The notes below the pieces were generated by a model. It did not search any database. It saw only the letters and a list, made by a program, of their open reading frames with translations, and was not told where the DNA came from. The position numbers and the translations under genes were made by a program. From Marvania coccoides (taxonomy: Eukaryota > Chlorophyta > Trebouxiophyceae > Chlorellales > Chlorellaceae), in contig OY978106.1 in NCBI GenBank assembly GCA_963854735.1, positions 930,001 through 994,000 of the forward strand: a DNA stretch of 64,000 bases, in the 5' to 3' direction. Each line of letters opens with the position of its first letter. Position 1 is the first letter of the stretch. Of this stretch, positions 54,729 through 64,000 are shown one piece after another.

Positions 54729-57700
54729 ATGAGGAAAAAAGTGGACCAGCGCATTCGCACACTGGTGGAAAACGGCGTGAAGCTGCACCAGCGGTCGCTG
54801 TTCGTTATCGTGGGCGACAAGGGCCGGGACCAGGTGCGCTCTATATCTTACCCCCCCCCCCCCCAAAAAACAGTCTCACCGCCGCTGCTGCCTCTCGAAC
54901 TCACAAACCCACCTCGAATTAACCTCCAACAGGTCGTCAACCTGCACTACATGCTGTCCAAGACCGTGGTCAAGGCTCGCCCCTCCGTGCTGTGGTGCTA
55001 CAAATCCGATCTCTACCTGTCGTCGCACCGCAAGAAGCGGATGCGGCAAATCAAGAAGATGGCGGAGCGGGGGCTGCTGGACCCCGAGAAGGAAGACCCG
55101 TTTGCGCTGTTTGTAGCCTCCACCAACATCCGGTACTGCTATTACGCGGATACCCACAAGATCCTGGGTCAGACGTACGGCATGCTCGTTCTGCAAGACT
55201 TTGAGGTACGAAATTTGCCCTGTTATTGCTGCAGATTTTTCTTTAAAGTTAAATGTACCGATCGAGCTGCTGTTAGCCTTATACTTGGCTGTTTTCTGTT
55301 TTATTAATTTATCGGAAACTGTCCATATAGGCGCTCACCCCCAACCTGCTGGCGCGCACCATCGAGACCGTGGAGGGCGGCGGCATCGTGGTGCTCCTCC
55401 TTTCCTCCCTGGAGTCTCTCAGCAATGTCTATACCCTCACCATGGACGTCCACGCTCGGCTGAGAACCGAGTCGCACCAGCAGGTGGTCCCGCGTTTTAA
55501 CGAGCGCCTGGTGCTGTCGCTGGCGGGGTGCCACGCGTGCATCATGATGGACGACGAGCTCAACATCCTGCCCACCAGCACCCACGTGAAGCACATTCAG
55601 CCAGTGCCGACGAATGCGGATGGCAGCGTGGCGGTGGAGACGGCGGACGCGGCGGCGGCGGGGGAGCTGAAGGACCTGACGGAGTCGCTGCGGGAGGTGC
55701 AGCCCGCGGGGGCGCTAGTGGGGCGGTGTCGCACGCTGGATCAGGCGCGGGCGGTAGTTTCATTTTTGGACGCCGCGAGCGAGAAGACGCTGCGCAGCAC
55801 GGTGGCGCTGACGGCCGCGCGCGGGCGCGGAAAGTCGGCGGCGTTGGGGCTGGCCATCGCGGGCGCGCTGGGGCTGGGGTACTCGAACATTTTCGTGACT
55901 GCGCCGTCCCCTGAGAATCTGAAGACGCTGTTTGACTTTGTGTTCAAGGGGCTGGACGAGCTGGGGTACAAGGAGCATATCGGTGAGTGGTTTGTCTTTT
56001 TGTGATTGTAGTACTTTGAAAGGGGAGTAATGAAGGGCAAGAGGGAGGGTTTGTGCATGGTACAAGCTCCCGTTTTCATGTTTTTTCTCCCATCGTCACT
56101 TGTGGGTGCCTTCTCTGTACATTGCGGTCGAGAATTGTGACAAACCGCCCGCACACTGCGCCCCTTGTAGTTAACATGCATTTATCCTTTCTTTTTTCTT
56201 TTCTTTCTTCCTATCCCTCAGACTACGATCTCGTTGAGTCCACCAACCCGGCCTTCTCCAAGGCGGTGGTGCGCGTCAACGTGTACCGCACCCACCGCCA
56301 GACCGTGCAGTACATCCAGCCCCAGCACCACGCCGCCCTGGCGCAGGCGGAGCTGCTGGTCATCGACGAAGCTGCAGCCATCCCGCTCCCTCTGGTGAAA
56401 TCTCTGCTGGGACCCTACCTGGTGTTCCTGTGCTCCACTGTCAACGGGTACGAAGGCACAGGGCGCTCGCTGTCGCTGAAGCTCATCCAGCAGCTGCGGG
56501 CGCAGGGGGCGCAGCTGTCCAGCAAGGATTCAAATGCAGCGGCGGTGACGACGGCTGCCGCAGGCAGCGCACGCACCTTCCGCGAGATCGTGCTGCAGGA
56601 GCCCATTAGGTACGCAGCCGGCGACCCCGTGGAGCGCTGGCTCAACGGCCTGCTGTGCTTGGACGCAGCAGATTATGTCCCCGCTTTGCCTGCTCGTCTG
56701 CCTCACCCAGACGAGTGCGACCTGTTTTACGTGGAGCGAGACACCCTGTTCAGCGGGCACAAAGCCTCGGAAGCCTTCCTGCAGCGCATGATGGCGCTTT
56801 ATGTCGCGAGCCACTATCGAAACACTCCCAACGACCTGCTGCTGCTGGCAGACGCCCCGGCGCACCACGTGTTCGCGCTGCTGGGCCCGGTGGACGCCTC
56901 TGGCGGTGGAGGGCTGCCCGACGTGCTGGCGGTGGTGCAGGTGGCGCTGGAGGGCGCGATTTCGAAAAGGTCGGCAAAAGCGAATTTGGCGGCGGGGCAG
57001 ATGCCGCAGGGGGACCTCATTCCGTGGACCATCGGGCAGCAGTTCCAGGACTCGGAGTTTCCCGGTCTGTCGGGCGCGCGCATCGTGCGCATTGCCACCC
57101 ACCCTGACCTCATGCGAGCAGGCTATGGCACCAGGTGAGCCTCCCCCCCTTTATTTTTAGTTTTTTGGTCGATGGTTTGTATTGGTGATACATGGCAGGA
57201 TTTTACTTCTCATGGTGTCCCCCCCCCCCCATCTTGTTACCTCCCCAGCTCATTTTATTCCTGTATTTCGTGTCTGCTTATTATTATTGTTGTTGTTATT
57301 ATATTCATACGCTGTGGTTAGCTCACTTTTTTCCCATCTTGAAAACAATTACAATACAGGGCTGTCGAGGTGCTGCGACGGTACTACGAGGGCGAGATGG
57401 CAGACCTGCTGGCGGAGGGTGAGCATGGCGCAGGCGGCGCCGGTCCCTCTGCTGCCGTCGCCCCCCCCGCCACCACCGGAGGCAGCGGCCTGCTGTCAGA
57501 GCAGCTTCGCCCGCGCTCCGCGCTGCCGCCGCTGCTCACCGCGCTACCAGACCGCCCGGCGGAGCGGCTGCACTACCTCGGCACCTCCTTCGGCCTCACC
57601 CAAAGCTTGTATTCATTCTGGCGGAAGAACGGCTACGCTCCGCTGTACCTTCGGCAGACCGCCAGCGACGTAACGGGGGAGCACACCGTCATCATGCTGC

Positions 57701-58762
57701 GCGCGCTGCGGTCCCCCGACGTCGCGGATGCCTCCTGGCTGTCACCCCTCGTTTCCGACTTCAGAAACCGCTTCTCAGCGCTGCTGGCCGGAAACTTCCG
57801 CAGCTTCGACCCTGCGCTGGCGCTCACGATTCTGGACCCGAAACTGCGGTTCCCGGAGAAGGAGCAGGCGGCGGGGGCGGCGCGCGTGAGCGTGGTGCGC
57901 GGCGACGGCCGGCCATTGAGCCCGCACGACCTGCAGCGCCTGCAGGCGTACGCCTCCAATTTGGTGGACCATCATTTGATTTTGGACCTGGTGCCGTCGC
58001 TGACGCGGGCCTACTTTGCAGGTAGCATCCCTGTGAGCATTTCCTACAGCCAGGCAGCCATTTTGTTGACGTTGGGGCTGCAGCAGCGGGACGTGACTGC
58101 GGTCGAGGCGGCCCTGGGACTGCCCTCCTCACAGGTAGCCACTCTAGTTACTCTTTATTTTATTGTCATATATCGATTTATTACTTTACAGTGTATTCAT
58201 TTAATGAAATCGCGTTTCAATGGCCTTTTTATCTTGATTTTCTCCCTCAGAACTGATGCTTATTCTTGTTAGTTATTGGGAAATTGTACACTCAAAGCTG
58301 CATGCAATTAATTTGAGCCTGGTTTTGTCCTTTTACATTTTGCAGGTGTTGGCGCTGTTTGTCAAGGCCATCCGGCGGCTGCACGGGTCGCTGCGGGCAG
58401 CGGCAGAAGCGGAGGTTGAGCGTTCTCTGCCTCGGCCGCGCCTGGACGCAGTGAAGGCCCTGGCCACGCCACACGCTGCCGACCTGGACGAGGAGCTGGA
58501 GGAGGGCGCTCGCGCGGTGGCCGCCGCGATGAAAGAGGCGCTGAGGCCCGAGGAGCTGGCCCAGTATGCCGTAAGGGGCGGCCACGACGATTTGGCCGCT
58601 GCTGCAGGAGGCGGCGGGGCGCTGAAAAGCGGGGGCATGGTGAGCGTGGCCAGCAAGGGCGGGAAGCGGAAAGACGGGAAGAAGGAGGAAAGGAGGAGCA
58701 GCAAAGGCGTCGGGGAGGGCGGACCCCCGTCCTCGCAGAGAAAGAAAAAGTTGAAAAGGTAG
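54729..58762 (+). CDS. NAT10: RNA cytidine acetyltransferase (NAT10/KRE33)
   Basis: Six exons (54729-54833, 54933-55205, 55331-55982, 56222-57134, 57360-58134, 58346-58762), 1044 residues, the family's length. The enzyme uses ATP and acetyl-CoA to make N4-acetylcytidine in 18S rRNA and, with adaptors, in tRNA-Leu and tRNA-Ser, in the nucleolus. N-terminal DUF1726 (KVDQRIRTLVENGV, SLFVIVGDKGRDQVVNLHYML, LWCYKSDLYLSSHRKKR); helicase-like P-loop ALTAARGRGKSAALGLA with LLVIDEAAAIPLPLVK; GNAT domain with VRIATHPDLMRAGYGTRAVEVLRRYYEG; tRNA-binding C-terminal part (YLGTSFGLTQSLYSFWRKNGYAPLYL) and a Lys-rich tail. Exon 1 is followed by a poly-C tract in its intron. Confidence 0.97.
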
Positions 58763-58973
58763 GCGCGAGGGGAGGCGCGGGTTGGGCTGGTTTCTGCGAG
58801 CGCAGTTTCCCGGCTGTCTGACGCGCATGTAGGGAGGACACGCTGTGTGTGATAGAATTCAGTTTGGGGGGCAAATTTTTCTTTTTTTTTTTCTCTCGAC
58901 ATCGGGTTCTACACTCTCAGGGCATTTCGAAACAAGTTATATTTGCCACACCGTGTAATTAAACGCTCTCATA

Positions 58974-59727
58974 ATGATGCTCAACCCGCAAGCCAAAGAG
59001 TTTCAGCCCACGGCTCCTATAGGCATTCCCTTGCCCGAAGACCCCTGGAGCCAAATGGACGATGTGAGTGCTTGGAGTATCGTTGAATGTGCCAGTATGA
59101 TGGTTTACTGCTGCGGGAGGGCCGGGCATGGCCATTTGCTCGCTTGAGATCAACAACCTGAAAAATATTCTGAAGCCCTCGCACCCTTCCTCTGTCGAGC
59201 GTTTCCTTGCCACTCTTTCGGATTTTGCCATACAAAGCTGGGACGGGCCCGGAGGATGCCCTTTGTCTATTTGTTAGCCTTTGATCTCAAAAAAAAAAAA
59301 AAAAAACGCTCCTCTCCCTCCGTTACGCTGTCTCTCCCCTCCATTCCCACCTTCTCTTCTCCGTGGTTCTCATTCGGGTGTTGCTGCCTTCAAGCCACCT
59401 TCTCACCTCCAATTTTCCCCTTCAGATTGCCGTCTCCCCCGAAGACGCTGCCGAGCTTGAAGAAGTGCAGAACTGGGTGCAGATGATGGCTGACTTTGAA
59501 GAGTCGGAGTCGGATCACCTCATCTCCCTTGCCATGCGGTAAGCCAGCTTAAAATTCAGAGCTGTTTCTTCATTTTTGAATATTTCTCTAACACCGCCTC
59601 CTCTTGGTGACATTTTCGTTCCCTTTTCAGCTACGCCGACAAGTCGCGCCTCGCTGACGTTAAAGAGCGCGCCGCTAAAGCCGGCCTCTCTCCCAGCCGT
59701 CACGGCCACCTGAAAGCTCGCCACTGA
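58974..59727 (+). CDS. small PAM2-motif protein, CID1/ERD15-like
   Basis: Three exons (58974-59063, 59426-59538, 59631-59727), 99 residues. Right at the N-terminus MLNPQAKEFQPTAP is a near-perfect PAM2 motif, which docks to the MLLE domain of poly(A)-binding protein. A second conserved stretch, EVQNWVQMMADFEESESDHLISLAMRYAD, recalls the acidic segment behind PAM2 in plant ERD15/CID1. Likely cytosolic and tied to mRNA regulation or stress response. The start choice follows from PAM2, whose upstream ATGATG is the only start in frame. Confidence 0.85.
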
Positions 59728-60431
59728 GCTGCCTGTGCTGTTCTTTGGCCACATTGCCGCTGCGTGCTTGTAGTAAAATAATTGCAAATATACGATTAAA
59801 AAAGATAAAATCGCCCACCTTGAATGTTTATTTGTGTCAATTTGTATTTTTGTGAAACGGAGGAGCGCTCACTCGGAGCCTCTTTGTACGGATACCCCAA
59901 AAAGCGATCGGAATGATTAAGAATATTTTATCGTAAGAGTATAGTACTACTGTATCACTGCATCACTCTCACTCAATCTCTCGTCGTATTTGCATCAATT
60001 CTTCTTGATTATTTCAATCTCTCGTTTTTTTCCTTCCTGCTCCAGCTCCTCCTTTTTCTTTTTTTGAAAATCGTTAATTCATAACGGCGGTGTTTCACAT
60101 GCCCCGTCCCCTAAAAAATATTATACTCCTAGTTTCAGTTTTATCGTTGACATGACTCGTATATACATTGCACTCCTACATGAATGCCTCTGTCCTTATG
60201 ATTTGTTGCATTTTTCACCATTTCTTTCGCAAAAGAGGGGAAAAGACCAATCCGCCCCCTTTTGGCATTTTTTGAGCAACACATTTTTAACGCGCACGCA
60301 GCGGAAAATAGTATTACACTCTCAGACCAAGCAGGCACTCTGGCACACGAAAAAACAAAAGAATAGACAACTGTTTTTCCACACAAAAAAAATTGCAAGT
60401 TGGGAGGCAGCACCTCGGAGAAATCACCCCC
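59728..60431. other. intergenic, convergent
   Basis: About 700 AT-rich bases between the PAM2 gene (+) and SerRS (-). Nothing seen. Confidence 0.55.
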
Positions 60432-62178
60432 CTAGGCGGTGCTCATGCTGGCAGCCTCGCCCCCGTTCTCCAGCGCCACCCCCCTGGGCGCCCCAGGTAT
60501 CTCTACCAGCTTGCCCTTGCCGTTGAACGTTTTCCTGAAGGGAATGAACTTCTGGCCCATCATAAACGGCTGCAGTATCTCGGGAACCCGCACCCCGCCC
60601 TCCTCCTGGTAGTTCTCCAGCAGGCAGCACAGCGTACGCTCCGTGGCGGTCAGCGTAGAGTTCAGCAGGTGCACAAACTCCTTCTTTGATTCCATCCCCG
60701 GGCCCTTGGGGGTCCGCAGCCGCACCTCTAGCCGCCGCGACTGGTAGTCCGTGCAGTTGGAGCACGACACCAGCTCGCGATAGGTGGCGGACGCCGGGAA
60801 CCACGCCTCCAGGTCGTACTTTTTAGCCGCTGCGTTGTTGAGTTCGCCGGAGACGATGTTGACCACGCGGTACGGCACCCCCATGGAGCCGTAAAAGTCT
60901 TCTGCGTTGTTCAACATCTCGTCCAGCACCTTCCACGACGAGTCGTCGTGCGGCGACGCCACGCAAAACTGCTCGACCTTTTCAAACTGATGCACCCGGA
61001 AGATGCCCAGGGTGTCGCGGCCGTGGCTGCCCGCCTCTTTTCGGAAGCACGTGGAGTAGCCCACGTACTTCAACGGCAGCTGCCCCTTCTCGAACCAGTC
61101 GCCCCGGTGCAGCGCACACAGCGTCTGTTCGGCCGTGGCGATCAAGTACTTCTCCTCCCCCTCGCCCGTCACCTTGTACAGCTCCTCGTCGAACTGCGAC
61201 AGCTGCGCGCACTGCGCCATGACCCCCTTTTGCATGAAGAAAGGGGTGTGCATTGGAGAATACCCCCGCCGAACGCCAAATTGCATGGCGTAATTGATGA
61301 GCGCCTGATTCAGCAGCACCCCCTCGTTCTTGAGGTAGTACCCCCGACTGCCCGCCACCTCCGTGCCCTTGTCCAGTACCGCAATGTCCAGCAGCTGCAC
61401 CAAATCAACGTGGTTGTACAGCCTTTCTTTTTTGCCGTCCCCCAGGTCGCGCGGGGCCCGCAGCTCCCCCACCTGCCGCACAACCACATTGTTGGCCTCG
61501 TCGTCGCTAATGGGCACGGTGTCGTGCACCAGGTTGCCGATGGGGAGGATGGCTGCGTCACGAGCTTCCGCCAGCATCTTTTCTTCCTCTTCAGCGGCCT
61601 TGATGCCGGCCTTCATGGCCTTGCTCTGCTCCTGCAGCTCTGTGGCGTCGCCCTTGGCCTGTGGACGAATGAAACGTGTGATTGAAATAGAGATGAGAAG
61701 TGTGGTCCATTCAAAGTTGAAAAAAGGGGCGGTGAAAAGTGGAAAGAATGAAAAATGGGGCTTACCAGGCGAATTTTCTTGACCTCGTTCACCAGCTTGT
61801 TGAAGTCCATGTTCAGGGTGTCGAGATCGCCGCGAACTGATGGTTTCCAAAAAAAATATGGGGGAGAGGGATGAGAACGTTTAACGGTTTCAGCGCTGTG
61901 AACGCTCCAGAAAAAAATTGCAGCTTCACACCAAGCCTGCAAGCATCTAAAGAACCCACCTTCCCTCCATTTGGAGTCCAACTCCAGCACTTTGTCCACC
62001 AGCCCAACATCTGCGAATCGGCGCCTTTGCGACTCGCGCACCAGCTCGGGGTCGCCGCCCTTGTCTGCACACATCATGGAAAATATGGATGGCATCAGTA
62101 CCGTTCCACTGCTGCAGCGATCCCAACAACAGCAGGCAGCCGCCGCTTACCAGTGCGAAACAGGTTGATGTCCAACAT
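60432..62178 (-). CDS. SERS: seryl-tRNA synthetase, cytosolic
   Basis: Four exons (62178-62151, 62064-61960, 61836-61766, 61658-60432), 476 residues. It charges tRNA-Ser. Begins [25 protein letters not shown], the eukaryotic cytosolic N-terminus with the coiled-coil arm ([33 protein letters not shown]). Catalytic motifs: motif 1 near [19 protein letters not shown], motif 2 [27 protein letters not shown], motif 3 [16 protein letters not shown], with [15 protein letters not shown] between them. No presequence, so cytosolic. Three introns fall in the N-terminal arm; the catalytic part is one exon. Confidence 0.96.
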
Positions 62179-62408
62179 TTTGAGCTGCGCCCGCTTCCTG
62201 ACGTAGTCTTTGCCCTGATCAACTATATACTAAAAAATCAGCTCAATGCAGTAGCTATCCGCTCCAAAAAGCACTAAAATATCTTTCTTCAAGTGATCAT
62301 ACAAACTTTGAAATGGGCCCAACGCTGTCCACATTCATTTAAACAACTGTCGGCAAGCAATGACTAAAAACACATGTTTATCTCGGAGTTGAGGGGAGCG
62401 TGCCGATA

Positions 62409-62818
62409 ATGTCGAAAGCACCAAACAAGTTTCTGCAGCAAGGCCTCCCCTTGCTGGTGCTCACGATGGGGGGCTGGCTAGGGCTCTCATACTTTATGAA
62501 GGGGCGTCTCGATGTCCAGGTAAGCGGTAATTTGGGCTGTATGCGGATTGCTGTGCCAATTTGTTTGCCGACGAGAGATCTTGCTCTTGCCGTCGCAGAT
62601 GAATTTATTTATGTTTATTAATTTACTTGATGCAGGACGCCCATCGACAGGATGTGGACTTGAGGGCACCAGTGGAGAAGCAACGCGCCAAGCGATTCAA
62701 CATTGAGGAGGAGCTGGCCAAGCTGAAGGGAGAAGGTGACGACTACGTCAACAAACCTATCGAGCGACCAAAAGAGTGGTGGGACGCAGCGCCGCTGCCT
62801 GAGCAGCCATCAAAATGA
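62409..62818 (+). CDS. COX16: cytochrome c oxidase assembly factor COX16
   Basis: Exons 62409-62519 and 62636-62818, 97 residues. COX16 is an inner-membrane protein that helps build complex IV (COX1/COX2 stage). One membrane helix (GLPLLVLTMGGWLGLSYFM) is followed by KGRLDVQDAHRQDVD (family: ..IRYDVQ), FNIEEELAKLKGE and the end signature IERPKEWWD (family: RPWE). Short, with no cleavable presequence, as usual for the family. Confidence 0.85.
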
Positions 62819-62958
62819 TGCTCTTGATTTCCTTTCTGGGTGAATGTTCCCCACATTGTTGCAATTTTCCTGCTGAACGAACGAACCACGAGCAATTAAT
62901 TTTTAAATGCTGCCAGAAGGCAAGCACGGACACAGACACAGCTTTACAAGCAATTGAA
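62819..62958. other. intergenic, convergent
   Basis: Short gap between COX16 (+) and the ATC-hydrolase-like gene (-); only 3' UTRs. Confidence 0.6.
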
Positions 62959-63986
62959 TCAATTTGGGCAGGCCTTGTCCTCCAGCACCGCATTTCTTTG
63001 GTTTAGGCTCTTCCTGCCGTCCACTTTTTCTACCAAAAACTGACAGCAGTTGTCGCCAGCTGCCTGGCTTCGCGCCAACCTCCCAATCACGCCCCCTTTT
63101 CCCGGCGCCCCCTCCAGCCACAGCCGGTCAATCGAGCAGCACGAGCAGCTCAGCAGCTGCGGCACCTCCTCCTCCTCGTACAGCTGCCTGTAGAAGCAGG
63201 AGCGGATGGTCATCGTAGTGCGGCGGTTCCCTGCGTGGTATTCGCTCTTGAATCCAGCGCCATAGTCTAGCTGTAGGGCTGTCAGACGGGACACCAGCGC
63301 TGCATACTTGTCGCGCTGCATCCACGATGTTGCCTTCATCAAAAAACTACCAAGGAGGGGGATAGGAAGGGAGGGGGTTCGGGGCATCGTCTATATAAAC
63401 AATATCGTATAGAATCAAACAATTCAATCTTGAAGTAGAACACCGAATAGACAAAATATTATTATATATATAAAGCAGGAAGGAAAGAATCGGGTTGCAT
63501 GGACAGCAACAATATCAGAGCTCACTCGAGGGCTGGTTGGCTTTGCGCGCCCATGTGCTCCTTGATGATCTGCAGAACCTCGTTCTCGTCCCGGATAAAC
63601 GGAGTCAGCACCTTGTGAGTGGCTACCGCTAAACATGCAACCGACAGGTGCTGCTTGCTGCGGGAATCTACGATGCGCTGCGCATGCTGCTCCTTCAGCT
63701 GCTGGTACGTCGTCTCCAAAGTCGTTTTGAGGAAGTCTTCCCTTCCTTCGAGCTGAGGGTGGCTAGCGCAGCGGGCGGCCACCAATGAAGAAAACCACCA
63801 ACGCCGGTTGGCCTCCTCCAGCCAGTCTCTGAGTGACGGGGCGTGTCGATCGAGCCAATGGGTGGGCTGCTGCTGAGGGGTTGGATCGCTGGTGGGCGAG
63901 AAGGGCCGGGTGAAACAGAATGAAAAGGCTGGCCCCACGGGAGGAAGAGAGAGGGAGGTGCTGCGGGCTAGGTACTGGCGCATCAT
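62959..63986 (-). CDS. L-2-amino-thiazoline-4-carboxylate hydrolase-like protein
   Basis: Exons 63986-63526 and 63346-62959, 282 residues from the ATG at 63986; the frame stays open to 63998, so more may lie past the window edge. The second exon has the family pattern: RTTMTIRSCFYRQLYEEEEVP, QLLSCSCCSIDRLWLEG (bacterial form: CxxCDxD....), and a last GDNCCQFLVEK (form: GAD.C.F.F). Bacterial ATC hydrolases open thiazoline rings during cysteine formation, but most family members have no known substrate. The N-terminal 150 residues are less conserved. In a eukaryote it could be an old bacterial acquisition. Confidence 0.6.
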
Positions 63987-64000
63987 GTTTTCAAACAAAA

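Noticed and set aside
1..64000. CRISPR arrays, bacterial operons, insertion sequences, viral genes
   Set aside because: No direct-repeat/spacer arrays, transposases, integrases or viral proteins were seen. The introns and gene set are those of a eukaryotic nucleus.

Overview
The window is nuclear DNA of a photosynthetic eukaryote, most likely a green alga (Chlorophyta). Genes are packed at about one per 2 kb on both strands. Exons are GC-rich, introns are short (mostly 60-250 bases) and AT-rich, and nearly every gene is interrupted. Green-lineage markers are a CYP97A-type carotenoid hydroxylase, a D27-type beta-carotene isomerase, a plastid uL15, a CDPK-type kinase, the PdxT/PDX2 subunit of vitamin B6 synthesis, an expansin and a CID1/ERD15-like PAM2 protein. 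I cannot name the genus. I built 29 protein-coding models. For each one traced from start to stop the exon lengths sum to a multiple of three with phases kept.

Layout: 1-9.9 kb holds the end of an ABCC transporter, then NPL4, CKS1, UFSP2, a CxxGKDRTG phosphatase and TIP41. 9.9-16 kb is the accessory part: retroposon-like repeats, a circularly permuted tRNA-Leu(UAA) gene (about 10990-11107, minus strand), an ankyrin fragment and an expansin with two double-psi beta-barrel domains. 16-24 kb has TFIIA-gamma, a GT49 (LARGE-like) glycosyltransferase and a secreted subtilase. 24-36.6 kb has CYP97A, an OPA3-like protein, EMC5, PdxT, a cyclin-like protein, a LUL/MGRN1-type RING ligase, plastid uL15 and a RING-H2 protein. 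37-50.4 kb has 2-oxoglutarate dehydrogenase E1, an intronless HSA/SANT/poly-Q protein (EAF1-like), a DUF1279 protein, D27 and the CDPK. 52-64 kb has a second GT49, the rRNA cytidine acetyltransferase NAT10/KRE33, the PAM2 protein, cytosolic seryl-tRNA synthetase, COX16 and an ATC-hydrolase-like protein.

There is no operon logic. Themes recur: ubiquitin/UFM1 protein control (NPL4, UFSP2, two RING proteins), ER and mitochondrial membrane maintenance (EMC5, OPA3, COX16), carotenoid chemistry (CYP97A, D27) and secretory or wall chemistry (two GT49, expansin, subtilase).

The two most notable observations are the permuted tRNA gene and the number of GC-AG introns (7 of about 67 modelled, three of them fixed by very conserved protein families).
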